Below, piece after piece: positions 5,955 to 18,204 of a stretch of DNA of 43,534 bases. Each line of letters starts with the position of its first letter. Position 1 is the stretch's first letter. The notes beneath the pieces were generated by a model. The model worked only from the letters and a program-made list of their open reading frames with translations, did no database searches and was not told the DNA's origin. Made by a program: the position numbers and the translations under genes. The stretch is from JANJTY01 sp038257155 (GTDB lineage: Bacteria; Pseudomonadota; Gammaproteobacteria; Xanthomonadales; Xanthomonadaceae), in assembly GCA_038257155.1 (NCBI GenBank), contig JBBSJP010000041.1:1-43534 (forward strand), read 5' to 3'.

Positions 5955-6433
5955 TCAATCGATGTAGCGCACCGCGATGATTTCGTATTCCTTGCGGCCA
6001 CGCGGGGTTTCGATGCCGACGCTGTCGCCTTCGTGCTTGCCGATCAGGGCGCGGGCGACGGGGGAGGAGACCGAAAGCAGGCCTTGCTTGATGTCGGATT
6101 CCAGGTCGCCGACGATCTGGTAGGTGACGGTGTCGTCGCTGGCTTCGTCGGCCAGTTCGACGGTGGCGCCGAATACGATGCGCTGGCCGGCGTTGAGCTT
6201 GGCCACGTCGATCACCTGGGCGTTCGACAGCACCGATTCGAGTTCCTTGATGCGGCCTTCGGTAAAGCTCTGCATGTCGCGCGCGGCGTGATACTCGGCG
6301 TTCTCTTTCAGGTCGCCGTGGGCGCGGGCCTCGGCGATGGCATTGATGATCTCGGGGCGCTTGACCGCCTTGAGGTGGTCGAGCTCCTCGCGCAGGCGCA
6401 ATGCGCCGCGTGAGGTCAGGGGCGCTCTGCTGC

Positions 6434-6437
<4 letters not shown>
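5955..6437 (-). CDS. greA: transcription elongation factor GreA (160 aa)
   Basis: Binds the secondary channel of RNA polymerase and stimulates cleavage of backtracked RNA. The N-terminal coiled coil (about residues 10-76) carries the acidic tip and the signature EARAHGDLKENAEYHAARD, with the Asp and Glu expected to act at the polymerase active site. The C-terminal FKBP-like domain (about 85-158) ends in GRKEYEIIAVRYID. Length is normal. The ATG at 6437 overlaps the carB stop by four bases (ATGA), so greA is translationally coupled to carB. carB-greA adjacency is common in gammaproteobacteria. Confidence 0.97.
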
Positions 6438-9676
<3,239 letters not shown>

Positions 9677-9749
9677 GGTTGTTCTGTGAAATCCAGGTCG
9701 CGCTGCAAGCCCTGCCCCCGGCCGGAAGCAGGGTTGTTGGTGCCTCTGA

Positions 9750-11654
9750 CTACTCTGCCGCCGCGTTGCGCGGCCTGCCGATGTGCTTGTCCAGGAAAGC
9801 CTGCATCGCAGTGTAAAGGCGCACGTTGTTGTCGAGGTCGTAGAAGCCGTGGCCTTCCTTGGCTTCGACGATGTCGACTTCGGGCGACTTTCCGGCGGCT
9901 TCCAGATTCTTCTTGAGCAGGCGGTACTGTGAAATCGGCACACGCGCATCCTTGGCACCATGCACCAGCATCACCGGCACCTTGATCCGCTCGACGTTGA
10001 AGGCTGGCGACTGGGCCGCACGCGCGCCGGAGTCTTCCGGGAAAACCCGCTTCTGGTATTCGCGCCCGGATTCGGTGTCGGCCACATCGCTGTCCTTCAT
10101 CCACAGATCCATGCTGTACAGGCCTACGTACCCGATGCTGCAGCGATACCGATCCGGTTCACGCACCACGCTTTGCAGCGCGGCATAGCCGCCATAGGAC
10201 GCGCCGTACACGCAGACACGATCAGCATCGGCAATGCCCTGCTCGACGGTCCACTGCACCGCATCGGTCATGTCGTCGATCATGGTGGTGCCCCAGGCGC
10301 GGTAGCCGGCGCTCTCGAAGGCGCTGCCGTAGCCGCCCGAGCCGCGAAAATTGATCTGCAGCACGGCGTAGCCGCGGTTGGCGAGGAACTGGACTTCGGG
10401 ATTGAAACGCCATTCATCGCGCGGTCCATGCGGGCCGCCATGCGGGTGCAGGATCAGCGGCAGATTCTTGCCATCGCTGCCCTGGGGAATGGTGAGGTAG
10501 CCATGCAGGATCTTGCCATCGCGCGCGGTGACGCTGATCGCCCGCATCGGCGACATCTCTTCCGGCTTTATCCAGCTGCGGCCTGAGAGCAGGAACTTGG
10601 CCTGTACGGTCTGCCGATCAAACAGGTAGTACGAACCCGGGTCGACGTCACTGTAGGCGAGAAAAAGGATGTAGCGTCCATCATCGCTGATGCCGCGGAA
10701 TGACACCGCGTGGTTCGGGAAGGCATTGATCAGCCCGGCGTAGGCTTTCGACTCTTCATGGTCGGAATTGATGAACTGGTAGCTCGGCAAACCGTCCATG
10801 AAGGACGCCGCCAGCAAGGTCTTCTGGTCGCTGCTTACCAGGTATTCATCGGCTTCGACATTGGCGTTGTTGACGATCAGGCTCTGTTCGCGCGACTCCG
10901 GATCGATCAGATACAGGCTCGACGGTTCACCCTTCTGGCTGATCACGAAGTAGACCTGACGATTGTCCGGCGCGAACATCAGTGGACGTCGCGTGGGAGC
11001 GCCCATTTCGGCACGGTGCACTTCGACCCACTTCTCGCCGTCGCGGCGCAGGGTGACGCTTTCATTGTTGTCCTCCAGACCGACTGCAAAGCGCACCTTG
11101 CGGTCGTGGTCGACCAGGAAGTTGCCGAAGCGCAGCGGCGCGGTCGCGACGGTCACGGTCTTGCCGGTGTAGACGTCCATCTTGAACAGGAAAGCCGAAT
11201 CGATGGACCGCTGCACCAGGATGTTCCTGGGGTCGTCATCCAGGGTATCGACGACTTGGTAATAACCGCCGTTGGGAATGTCGGTGCGGCGCTTGCCGCT
11301 GACGTCGCTGGCGTAAACATCGGGTGTGACCACCCGGAAATCGAACCTGCCGGTCTTGCGCGTGACGAACATGAAGAAGCGTTCGTCATTGACCCAGCTG
11401 ACCCGGTCAATGTGCTGGTTGGTGCCATAGTCCCACTTGGCGACGAGCGACATGTCGGCGACGCGGAACGCGGCCAGCAGGGTGCGATCGCCTTGCGGCA
11501 CCGAGACGGTGATGTACTCGCCGGTTGGCGAGAGCGTGACATTGCTGAACTCGGCATCCTTGAAGAAGTCCTCGATCGGCAACTCCTTCGCCAGGCTGGC
11601 TGAGGTGCCGAGCAGGGCAAACAAGGCAAGGCACGCACTGAAGATTCTCGACAT
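9750..11654 (-). CDS. secreted S9-family prolyl oligopeptidase-like peptidase (634 aa)
   Basis: Serine peptidase of the acylaminoacyl/dipeptidyl-peptidase type, expected to trim short peptides in the periplasm. A signal peptide covers residues 1-22 (ends SASLAK). A beta-propeller of about 350 residues follows, then an alpha/beta-hydrolase domain from about residue 390. The triad is Ser486 (GASYGG), Asp569 (HGAKDARV) and His602 (EGHGFYD). An oxyanion motif HPHGGPHGPRDEW is present. It starts 9 bases after the carA stop, so it is co-transcribed with carA, and ends 73 bases before carB. A peptidase inside a carAB operon has no obvious link to carbamoyl phosphate synthesis. Confidence 0.93.
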   Translation of the reverse strand: MSRIFSACLALFALLGTSASLAKELPIEDFFKDAEFSNVTLSPTGEYITVSVPQGDRTLLAAFRVADMSLVAKWDYGTNQHIDRVSWVNDERFFMFVTRKTGRFDFRVVTPDVYASDVSGKRRTDIPNGGYYQVVDTLDDDPRNILVQRSIDSAFLFKMDVYTGKTVTVATAPLRFGNFLVDHDRKVRFAVGLEDNNESVTLRRDGEKWVEVHRAEMGAPTRRPLMFAPDNRQVYFVISQKGEPSSLYLIDPESREQSLIVNNANVEADEYLVSSDQKTLLAASFMDGLPSYQFINSDHEESKAYAGLINAFPNHAVSFRGISDDGRYILFLAYSDVDPGSYYLFDRQTVQAKFLLSGRSWIKPEEMSPMRAISVTARDGKILHGYLTIPQGSDGKNLPLILHPHGGPHGPRDEWRFNPEVQFLANRGYAVLQINFRGSGGYGSAFESAGYRAWGTTMIDDMTDAVQWTVEQGIADADRVCVYGASYGGYAALQSVVREPDRYRCSIGYVGLYSMDLWMKDSDVADTESGREYQKRVFPEDSGARAAQSPAFNVERIKVPVMLVHGAKDARVPISQYRLLKKNLEAAGKSPEVDIVEAKEGHGFYDLDNNVRLYTAMQAFLDKHIGRPRNAAAE

Positions 11655-11663
11655 GTTGGTTTC

Positions 11664-12797
11664 TCAAACAGCTTCGCGGATGTGCATGGACTGGATGAAG
11701 CGATCAAACAACCCGTCCACGTCGTGCGGTCCGGGTGAGGCTTCGGGGTGACCCTGGAAACTGAAGGCAGGCGCATCGCTCAAGGCAATGCCCTGGTTGC
11801 TGCCATCAAACAACGAGCGGTGCGTGACCCGCACATTGGCGGGCAGGCTGGACTCGTCGACGGCGAAACCGTGGTTCTGGCTGGTGATCATTACCCGGCC
11901 GCCGTCCAGATCGATGACCGGATGGTTGGCACCGTGGTGACCAAACTTCATCTTCATGGTTTTCGCGCCGGCCGCCAGGGCCAGAAGCTGATGGCCCAGG
12001 CAGATGCCAAACACAGGCAACTTCGCCGCAATGAATTCGCGAATCGCGGCGATGGCGTAATCGCAGGGCTCCGGATCGCCCGGGCCATTCGACAGGAATA
12101 CGCCGTCGGGATTCTCACCCAGCACTTGTGCGGCAGGCGTTTGCGCCGGCACCACGCTGACCCGGCACCCGCGCTCGGCCAGCATGCGCAGGATGTTGCG
12201 CTTCACACCGAAGTCGTAGGCCACCACGTGGAAGCGCGGCTCGCTGCGTGCCACCAGGCCGCTGTCCAGATCGAGCTGGCCATCGAGCCAGGTGTAGCGC
12301 TCGCCGGTCGTTACCTCTTTCGCCAGGTCCATGCCCTTGAGCCCGGCGAACTCGCGCGCCGCCTGCAGGGCGGTGGCAGCGTCGACGCCCTCACCGGCCA
12401 TCAGGCAGCCATTCTGGGCGCCCGAACTGCGCAGTCGACGGGTTAGGCTGCGGGTATCGATACCGGCAATTGCGATCACGCCACGTGCAAGCAGCCATTC
12501 CGGCAGGGCAACTTCGCAACGCCAGCTGCTGGGCCGGCGTGGAACGTCGCGCACGATCAGGCCCGACGCGAACACGCGCTGGGATTCATCGTCCTGCCCG
12601 GTACAGCCGGTATTGCCGATATGTGGATACGTGAGAGTGACCAGCTGCCTGGCGTAGGAGGGATCGGTAAGGATCTCCTGGTAGCCGGTCATGGCGGTGT
12701 TGAACACCACCTCGCCGACGCGAAGTCCGGTCGCGCCGACAGATACGCCTTCGAAAACGGTGCCGTCTTCGAGCGCGAGCAGTGCAGGATGAATCAC
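11664..12797 (-). CDS. carA: carbamoyl-phosphate synthase small subunit (377 aa)
   Basis: Glutamine amidotransferase subunit that hydrolyses glutamine and passes ammonia to CarB. An N-terminal CPSase domain (ALLALEDGTVFEG; NTAMTGYQEILTDPSY) precedes the class I glutaminase domain with Cys266 (GICLGHQ), His350 and Glu352 (FQGHPEASPGPHD). I place the start at GTG 12797 because AAGGCG lies about 6 bases upstream and the length then equals the usual 375-380 residues. The open frame reaches 12947, but its extra 50 residues fall in the promoter region. Promoter hexamers lie about 120 bp upstream. It is first in the carA-peptidase-carB-greA group. Confidence 0.97.
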   Translation of the reverse strand: MIHPALLALEDGTVFEGVSVGATGLRVGEVVFNTAMTGYQEILTDPSYARQLVTLTYPHIGNTGCTGQDDESQRVFASGLIVRDVPRRPSSWRCEVALPEWLLARGVIAIAGIDTRSLTRRLRSSGAQNGCLMAGEGVDAATALQAAREFAGLKGMDLAKEVTTGERYTWLDGQLDLDSGLVARSEPRFHVVAYDFGVKRNILRMLAERGCRVSVVPAQTPAAQVLGENPDGVFLSNGPGDPEPCDYAIAAIREFIAAKLPVFGICLGHQLLALAAGAKTMKMKFGHHGANHPVIDLDGGRVMITSQNHGFAVDESSLPANVRVTHRSLFDGSNQGIALSDAPAFSFQGHPEASPGPHDVDGLFDRFIQSMHIREAV

Positions 12798-12917
12798 GGG
12801 CTTCGCCTTGGATGTGGAAGGGTGCGTGTCCACCACCTTGGGCCTCGCGGAATGCGCGAAAGCCTGCGGGTGCGGTAAACCGACCCGAGCGGGCAAGAGG
12901 GATTCAGGCGAGCCGGA

Positions 12918-12946
12918 ATGATAGGGAAAGCGGCCCAGCCTGTCCA
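12918..12946 (-). promoter_or_regulatory. sigma-70-type promoter of the carA group
   Basis: On the minus strand TGGACA (12946-12941) and TATCAT (12923-12918) are separated by exactly 17 bases, close to consensus. Transcription would start near 12911 and leave a leader of about 115 bases before the carA GTG. Such a leader is long enough for pyrimidine- or arginine-dependent control, but I see no convincing attenuator in it. Confidence 0.6.
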
Positions 12947-12977
12947 CGACTGGTGCCCTGTGCCCCGCGCGGTGGAA

Positions 12978-13532
12978 TCAGGTCTTCATCGCCGGCCAGG
13001 CGGCTTTCAGGTAGTTGAAGCCTGACCACAGGGTCAGTACTGCTGCCACAGCCAGCAGGATCTGGCCGATCAGGAACACCGGAATTGGCCCCAATGGCTC
13101 ACGATAAAGCAGCGCGACAATGGCCACCATCTGCACGATGGTCTTGATCTTTCCCACGCCAGCGACCTTGACGGCAGCGCGCTGGCCAAGCTCTGCCATC
13201 CATTCACGCAGCGCCGAAATGGTGATCTCGCGGCCCACGATGACGGCTGCGGTGAGTGCCATGAAGGCCGTCGGATGTGCCTGCACGATCAGAAACAGAG
13301 CGACAGTGACCGCCAGCTTGTCCGCCACCGGGTCCAGGAAGGCGCCGAAATCCGAATACATGCCATAGCGGCGGGCGATCCAGCCGTCCAGCCAGTCGGT
13401 GATCGCGCCGACCGCGAAGATGAATGCGGCGGCAAAATGGGTCCACTTGGCGTCGTGATAGAAAATCACCACCAGCACCGGGATCAGCGCGATGCGAAAC
13501 AGGGTAAGTACGGTGGGAATGGTCAGCTTCAT
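12978..13532 (-). CDS. pgsA: CDP-diacylglycerol--glycerol-3-phosphate 3-phosphatidyltransferase (184 aa)
   Basis: Inner-membrane enzyme making phosphatidylglycerol phosphate, the committed step to phosphatidylglycerol and cardiolipin. The CDP-alcohol phosphatidyltransferase signature D-G-x2-A-R-x8-G-x3-D-x3-D is complete within residues 49-71 (DGWIARR ... SDFGAFLDPVAD). Several hydrophobic helices follow. Length is normal. Its ATG overlaps the uvrC stop by four bases. uvrC-pgsA adjacency is widespread in proteobacteria, where pgsA often follows uvrC directly. Confidence 0.96.
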   Translation of the reverse strand: MKLTIPTVLTLFRIALIPVLVVIFYHDAKWTHFAAAFIFAVGAITDWLDGWIARRYGMYSDFGAFLDPVADKLAVTVALFLIVQAHPTAFMALTAAVIVGREITISALREWMAELGQRAAVKVAGVGKIKTIVQMVAIVALLYREPLGPIPVFLIGQILLAVAAVLTLWSGFNYLKAAWPAMKT

Positions 13533-15379
13533 GCCGAGGTTTCCGGGCTTTCATCAATTCCGTGCAGCGAATGGTACAGGCGATGCGCCAGGGCCGGGCC
13601 GACGCCTTCCACTGCGGCGATCTCGGCCACGCCCGCCAGCATCAGCCCCGACAGTCCACCGAAGTGCCGCAGCAGGGTCGCCCGGCGCTTGGCACCAATG
13701 CCTTCGATGTCCTCGAGACGGCTGCGCTGGCGCGCCTTGGCGCGACGCCCGCGGTGCCCGGTGATGGCGAAGCGGTGCGCCTCGTCGCGCACCTGCTGGA
13801 TCAGATGCAGCCCAGGCGACTGGCCACCCGGACGCAGATCACTGCCCGCGGGACGCACCAGGGTTTCCTCTCCGGCACGGCGCGCTTCGCCCTTTGCCAC
13901 ACCCACCAGTTCGACGCCCTCGACGCCAAGCTCCTGAAGCACCTCGCTGGCCTGGCGCAACTGCCCCTTGCCACCGTCGATCAGCAGCAGATCCGGCAGA
14001 GCGCCCTCGCCTGCCTTGCGAAAGCGCCTTTGCAGCGCCTGGCGCATCGCGGCAAAGTCATCGCCACCGGTGATGTCCTCGATATTGAAGCGCCGATACT
14101 GCGAACGCACCGGGCCATCGGCATCGAACACCACGCAGGACGCCACCGTGGCCTCGCCCATGGTATGGCTGATGTCGAAACATTCGATGCGTTGTGGCGC
14201 CGCGTCCAGCTCGAGTAGCTCGCGCAGAGACTCGAGCCGGCGCCGCTGACTTTCGCCGGCGGTCAGGTTGGCAGCCAGCGCAGCCTCTGCGTTGCGCTGG
14301 GTCAGGTCCAGATAGCGCGCCCGTTCGGTGCGCACCGCGTGGCGGATCTGCACCTTGCGCCCCGCCGCCTCGCCCAGCACCGAGGCGATCAATTCCGCCT
14401 CTACCAGCGACTCGGTCAACACCACTTCAGGCGGTGCACTGCGCTCCAGGTAGTACTGCGGAACAAATGCCTCCAGCACTTCGGCGCTGCTGCTGGCCCC
14501 GGGAAGTTTCGGAAAATACGCCCGCGTACCCAGATTGCGCCCGCCACGCAGCGCCAGCAAAACCACACAGGCCACTCCTTCGCGTTGCGCGCAGGCAATG
14601 AAATCGATATCACCCAGATCACCCTCGACCAGCTGCTTGGCCTGCATCTTGCGCAGGTCAGCGATCAGATCACGGGTGCGCGCGGCTTGCTCGAAGGCCA
14701 GTGACTGGCTCTCGGCTTGCATCGCGGCCTGCAACTCATTGACCAATTGCTCGCTGCGGCCCTCCAGGAACAGCTCGGCGCGATGGATGCTGTCGCGATA
14801 CGCCTGCGGCGCGATCAGTGCCACGCAGGGCGCGCTGCAGCGTCCGATCTGGTGCTGCAGGCATGGCCTGCTGCGGTTGCGGAACACGCTGTCTTCGCAG
14901 CTGCGCAGGTGGAACAGTTTTGCCATCAGATTGAGCGTTTCGCGCACCGCCGTGACCCCTGGATAGGGGCCGAAATAGCGTCCCGGTTTGCTGCGCGATC
15001 CGCGATGAAACGCGATGCGCGGCCACTCGTCGTGCGTGGAGATGTAGACGTAGGGGTAACTCTTGTCATCGCGAAGCAGGATGTTGTAGCGCGGCCGCAG
15101 CGTCTTGATCAGCTGGTTTTCAAGCAGCAGTGCCTCACCTTCACTGCGCGTGACCGTGACCTCGATCGCGCCGATCTGCGCGATCATCGCGCTGATGCGC
15201 GCGTCCTTGGCGCTGCTGCTGAAATAGCTGCCAACGCGCTTGCGCAGGCTGCCCGCCTTGCCGACGTACAGCACGCCACCTGCAGCGTCGAGCATGCGGT
15301 AGACACCCGGCGCCTGGCTCAGCGCACGCGCGACCGCCTTGCCATCGAAGTCGGGGAAATCGGCCTCGCCCGAACTCAT
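13529..15379 (-). CDS. uvrC: UvrABC nucleotide excision repair endonuclease subunit C (616 aa)
   Basis: Makes the two incisions flanking a DNA lesion marked by UvrA and UvrB. The N-terminal GIY-YIG nuclease domain (about residues 20-100) reads PGVYRMLDAAGGVLYVGKA, with Val replacing Ile as in many homologues. A cysteine-containing region (CLQHQIGRCSAPC), the UvrB-binding UVR motif (about 200-235), the RNase H-like C-terminal endonuclease (IECFDISHTMGEATVASCV; LLLIDGGKGQL) and a double helix-hairpin-helix (IEGIGAKRR; VEGVGPALAHR) follow in order. It overlaps the upstream NHL gene by four bases (ATGA) and pgsA downstream likewise, so all three should be co-translated. Confidence 0.97.
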   Translation of the reverse strand: MSSGEADFPDFDGKAVARALSQAPGVYRMLDAAGGVLYVGKAGSLRKRVGSYFSSSAKDARISAMIAQIGAIEVTVTRSEGEALLLENQLIKTLRPRYNILLRDDKSYPYVYISTHDEWPRIAFHRGSRSKPGRYFGPYPGVTAVRETLNLMAKLFHLRSCEDSVFRNRSRPCLQHQIGRCSAPCVALIAPQAYRDSIHRAELFLEGRSEQLVNELQAAMQAESQSLAFEQAARTRDLIADLRKMQAKQLVEGDLGDIDFIACAQREGVACVVLLALRGGRNLGTRAYFPKLPGASSSAEVLEAFVPQYYLERSAPPEVVLTESLVEAELIASVLGEAAGRKVQIRHAVRTERARYLDLTQRNAEAALAANLTAGESQRRRLESLRELLELDAAPQRIECFDISHTMGEATVASCVVFDADGPVRSQYRRFNIEDITGGDDFAAMRQALQRRFRKAGEGALPDLLLIDGGKGQLRQASEVLQELGVEGVELVGVAKGEARRAGEETLVRPAGSDLRPGGQSPGLHLIQQVRDEAHRFAITGHRGRRAKARQRSRLEDIEGIGAKRRATLLRHFGGLSGLMLAGVAEIAAVEGVGPALAHRLYHSLHGIDESPETSA

Positions 15380-16851
15380 TCGCCCACGGGCAGGCGTCTT
15401 GCAACACCTGATTCGATATCGATCCGGATGACTTCGTGCGCCGCGCTGTTGGACACGTAGAGCACGCCAGGCAAGGCCGCAATACCGGTGGGTTCGTGCA
15501 GCCGGTAGTCGAGATCGAGTTTGCGCAGCTCACTGCCACCGAGGCGCAAGGCGCGAATGCAGTCGTTGTAGGTGTCGCTGACCCATAGCATGGCGACGCG
15601 AGGATCAGAGCAAAGCCCTTGGGGGCTCTGCAGCTTCGCCACACTGCGCACACCATCGGCATCGCCAAACTCGTACAAGCCGTGGCCCACCAGGGTTTGC
15701 ACCGTGCCATTGCCGGTCTGCACGGTGCGCACCGCCGAAGCACCCGAGTCAGCCACGAACAGGGCCTGCTGGACCAGAGCCAGTCCAGCTGGCTGTCCGA
15801 ACCCGGCGCGCTGTCCCACGCCATCGCGAAACTCCGTCTTGCCCGATCCGGCGATTAGGTCGAGTCGACGCTCGCCCAGGTTGAACTCCCATAACTGCTG
15901 GGAGCCAGCCATGGAGATGTAAAGCCGGTCGAACTGCCCTGCAACATCCCAGGGCGCGTCGAGCACCATATCGCTTGGCGTTGCCGCCGCCTTGCTCGGC
16001 CGGGGCGACCCCGGAGCACCATTGCCGGCCAGCGTTTCCACTTCACCATCTTTCAGGCGGATGCGTCGCAACGCGTGGTTGCCGGTGTCGGCGACAAACA
16101 GGGCATCGCCCAGCAGGCAGATGCCGCGCGGCGACCAGAATCCCGCTTCCGGCCCGGGACCATCCAGGAAACCCGGATGACCGGACCCGAACTCCCGCTG
16201 CACCTGGCCTTCGAGGGTGCACTCGAGGATCCGGTGGTGGCCACTGTCGACGACATAGAGGTGCTCGGGCGATACGGCCAGTCCGGCGGGAAACTGCAGC
16301 GCAAAGCGCGGCTCGGCGCGCGTCGCCACCGGCTGCGGTTCGTAGGTGAGGCTGCCATCCAGCAATGCCTCCTCCAGCAAGGCATCGATGGTGGCGGCCA
16401 GTCCGGCGCGCTGCGCGTCGCCGGCTTCGACCGACACGATGCGACCGTGGGTGTCGATCAGCACCAGGCTCGGCCAGGCCTTGATCTCGAAGTGCTGCCA
16501 CGCGACAAAGCCCGGATCGCTGGCCACCGGGAAACGCAGCCCAAGGCGATTCACCGCTTTCAACACCGCCTTGGGGGCACGCTCGTATTCGAACTTCGGG
16601 CAGTGCACACCGAGCACGCTGAGACTGTCGCCGTGACGACTCAGCAGCTGGCTGATGTCGGAGAGCAGGTTGTGGCTGCAAGCCTGTCCGGCCTGCCAAA
16701 AGACCAGCATCAGCAGCCGGCCACGATGTGCCCGGACGGTTTGCGGCTGCGCATTGACCCATTCCAGTAGCGGACTGAGTTCCGGCGACAGTGGCCGTTC
16801 GCTGCTGGGAAGCATCCGATTCTCTCGCTGTGCGGCAGAAATGGTTGACAT
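15376..16851 (-). CDS. thioredoxin-like/NHL-repeat protein, NHLRC2-type (491 aa)
   Basis: Residues about 40-160 form a thioredoxin-like domain (LLMLVFWQAGQACSHNL; WPSLVLIDTHGRIV). The rest is a six-bladed NHL propeller with repeats such as FPAGLAVSPEHLYVVDSGHH, LFVADTGNHALRRI and LWVSDTYNDCIRAL. This fusion is that of NHLRC2, a conserved protein of unclear biochemical role. The usual Cys-rich active-site loop is not kept: the loop reads WQAGQACSH with a single Cys, so disulfide exchange of the normal kind is unlikely. No signal peptide. ATG 16851 is assigned; ATG 16815 has a better ribosome site (GAGAG six bases upstream) and may be the true start. Confidence 0.85.
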   Translation of the reverse strand: MSTISAAQRENRMLPSSERPLSPELSPLLEWVNAQPQTVRAHRGRLLMLVFWQAGQACSHNLLSDISQLLSRHGDSLSVLGVHCPKFEYERAPKAVLKAVNRLGLRFPVASDPGFVAWQHFEIKAWPSLVLIDTHGRIVSVEAGDAQRAGLAATIDALLEEALLDGSLTYEPQPVATRAEPRFALQFPAGLAVSPEHLYVVDSGHHRILECTLEGQVQREFGSGHPGFLDGPGPEAGFWSPRGICLLGDALFVADTGNHALRRIRLKDGEVETLAGNGAPGSPRPSKAAATPSDMVLDAPWDVAGQFDRLYISMAGSQQLWEFNLGERRLDLIAGSGKTEFRDGVGQRAGFGQPAGLALVQQALFVADSGASAVRTVQTGNGTVQTLVGHGLYEFGDADGVRSVAKLQSPQGLCSDPRVAMLWVSDTYNDCIRALRLGGSELRKLDLDYRLHEPTGIAALPGVLYVSNSAAHEVIRIDIESGVARRLPVGE

Positions 16852-16904
16852 GGCGCGCGCCGAATTATGCCGCCATTTGACCAGCCCAAGGCAGCCTGGT
16901 TTCC

Positions 16905-17393
16905 TTAGCCACCATGCAGGAGGCGCTCGCGCAGGCCTTGCATGGCGTCCGCAAGCAAGGCGTAGACCCGCTCAAACTCAAGCAGGCCACCATAGTAGGG
17001 ATCGGGAACTTCGCGCTGACTCGAGCCGGTCCAGGGCAGCAGCAGGTCGAGTTCTGCCACGTCGCCGTTCGGCTGAAGTCGGCGCAGTTCGTGGAGATTG
17101 CGCTGATCGGCAGCCAGGATGAGGTCAAAGCGCCGGAAGTCCTCCACCGATACCTGACGCGCGCGCAAGCGGCCAATATCGATGCCATTGCGGGCTGCCA
17201 CATCGACCGATCGCGGGTCGGGTGGATCCCCGACGTGATAGGCATGGGTGCCGGCCGAATCGAACTGCGCAAGACTGGCCGGACCCTGCTGATCCATCAC
17301 ATGCCGGGCAATTCCCTCTGCCAGCGGGGAGCGGCAGATATTGCCCATGCAGATGAACAAGATGGATCTTGACGCGCTCTTGGTCGCCGTCAT
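16905..17393 (-). CDS. low-molecular-weight protein-tyrosine phosphatase (162 aa)
   Basis: Dephosphorylates phosphotyrosine; bacterial members often counter polysaccharide-assembly tyrosine kinases. The P-loop C-x5-R-S is CMGNICRS (Cys15 nucleophile, Arg21), and the general acid is the Asp of DPYYGG near residue 130. The start at ATG 17393 places the P-loop at the usual distance from the N-terminus; a longer frame to 17534 overlaps kdsB and is rejected. It lies 55 bp after kdsB. The order kdsB-phosphatase is also known from Pseudomonas-type clusters. No cognate kinase is in view. Confidence 0.93.
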   Translation of the reverse strand: MTATKSASRSILFICMGNICRSPLAEGIARHVMDQQGPASLAQFDSAGTHAYHVGDPPDPRSVDVAARNGIDIGRLRARQVSVEDFRRFDLILAADQRNLHELRRLQPNGDVAELDLLLPWTGSSQREVPDPYYGGLLEFERVYALLADAMQGLRERLLHGG

Positions 17394-17448
17394 GCGTGCT
17401 GCTCTTTGAAGACCACAGCGGCAAAACAGAAAAGCACGCAGTGCGGAT

Positions 17449-18204
17449 TCATCCTCGCAGCAAGGCCTCCACCCGCAACAGGTCGGCCTGGGTATCCACT
17501 CCAGCTGGCCAATCGCCCTCGTGGATTCCGACATGTATCGGCACGCCTGCGGCCAGCACGCGCAATTGCTCGAGCGCTTCGAGCTGCTCCAGGCGCGCCG
17601 GAGGCATCGCAGCGAAGCGTTTCAAGAACCCGACTCGATACGCATAGACACCGATATGCCGCAGCGCGCCTTCGGCCGGTGGGGCAATACGGTCGCGCGT
17701 GTAGCGGTCGCGTTCCCAGGGAATCGGCGCACGGCTGAAGTACATGGCTTCGCCACGCGCGTTGCAGACCAGCTTGACGCAGTTCGGATCGAAGCAATCG
17801 CGCGCCTCACGCAGCGGACTGGCGAGCGTCGCCATCTCGCCGCCTGACTCGTGTAGCAGGCGGGCCAGACCAGCGAGTGCAGGGGGCGGCGCCAGCGGCT
17901 CGTCGCCCTGCAGGTTCACCACAATGCGTGCATCGTCCCAGCCGCGGCCAGCCGCGCATTCGGCCAGCCGATCGGTGCCGGAAGCATGCTCGACTCGACT
18001 CATGAAAACCGTTGCGCCCGCGGCCGTCGCCGCCTGCGCGATGCGCTCGTCGTCGGTAGCCACGACGACTTCCGTCGCACCTGCGTCGAGGGCGCGCGCT
18101 ACCACATGCGCAATCATCGGCTTGCCGGCCAGCATGAGCAGCGGCTTGCCCGGCAATCGGGTGGATCCAAAGCGGGCCGGAATGGCAACGCTGAACTCGA
18201 TCAT
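17449..18204 (-). CDS. kdsB: 3-deoxy-manno-octulosonate cytidylyltransferase (251 aa)
   Basis: Activates Kdo with CTP to CMP-Kdo for lipopolysaccharide inner core assembly. It begins MIEFSVAIPARFGSTRLPGK, the nucleotide-binding signature of the family, followed by VVVATDD and VVNLQGDEPL. Later motifs are YFSRAPIPW and HIGVYAYR. Length is normal. The ATG at 18204 overlaps the lpxK stop by four bases; a longer frame to 18303 only reads through lpxK and is rejected. It sits with lpxK and msbA in a lipid A/LPS block. Confidence 0.97.
   Translation of the reverse strand: MIEFSVAIPARFGSTRLPGKPLLMLAGKPMIAHVVARALDAGATEVVVATDDERIAQAATAAGATVFMSRVEHASGTDRLAECAAGRGWDDARIVVNLQGDEPLAPPPALAGLARLLHESGGEMATLASPLREARDCFDPNCVKLVCNARGEAMYFSRAPIPWERDRYTRDRIAPPAEGALRHIGVYAYRVGFLKRFAAMPPARLEQLEALEQLRVLAAGVPIHVGIHEGDWPAGVDTQADLLRVEALLRG

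Noticed and set aside
9710..9733. Hairpin CCCTGC/GCAGGG in the peptidase-carB gap as a terminator
   Set aside because: The stem is only six bases with no T-run on the transcribed strand; carB must be expressed through it.
12798..12947. N-terminal extension of carA by 50 residues
   Set aside because: The extension overlaps a well-formed promoter and is not part of the family; GTG 12797 has a ribosome site.
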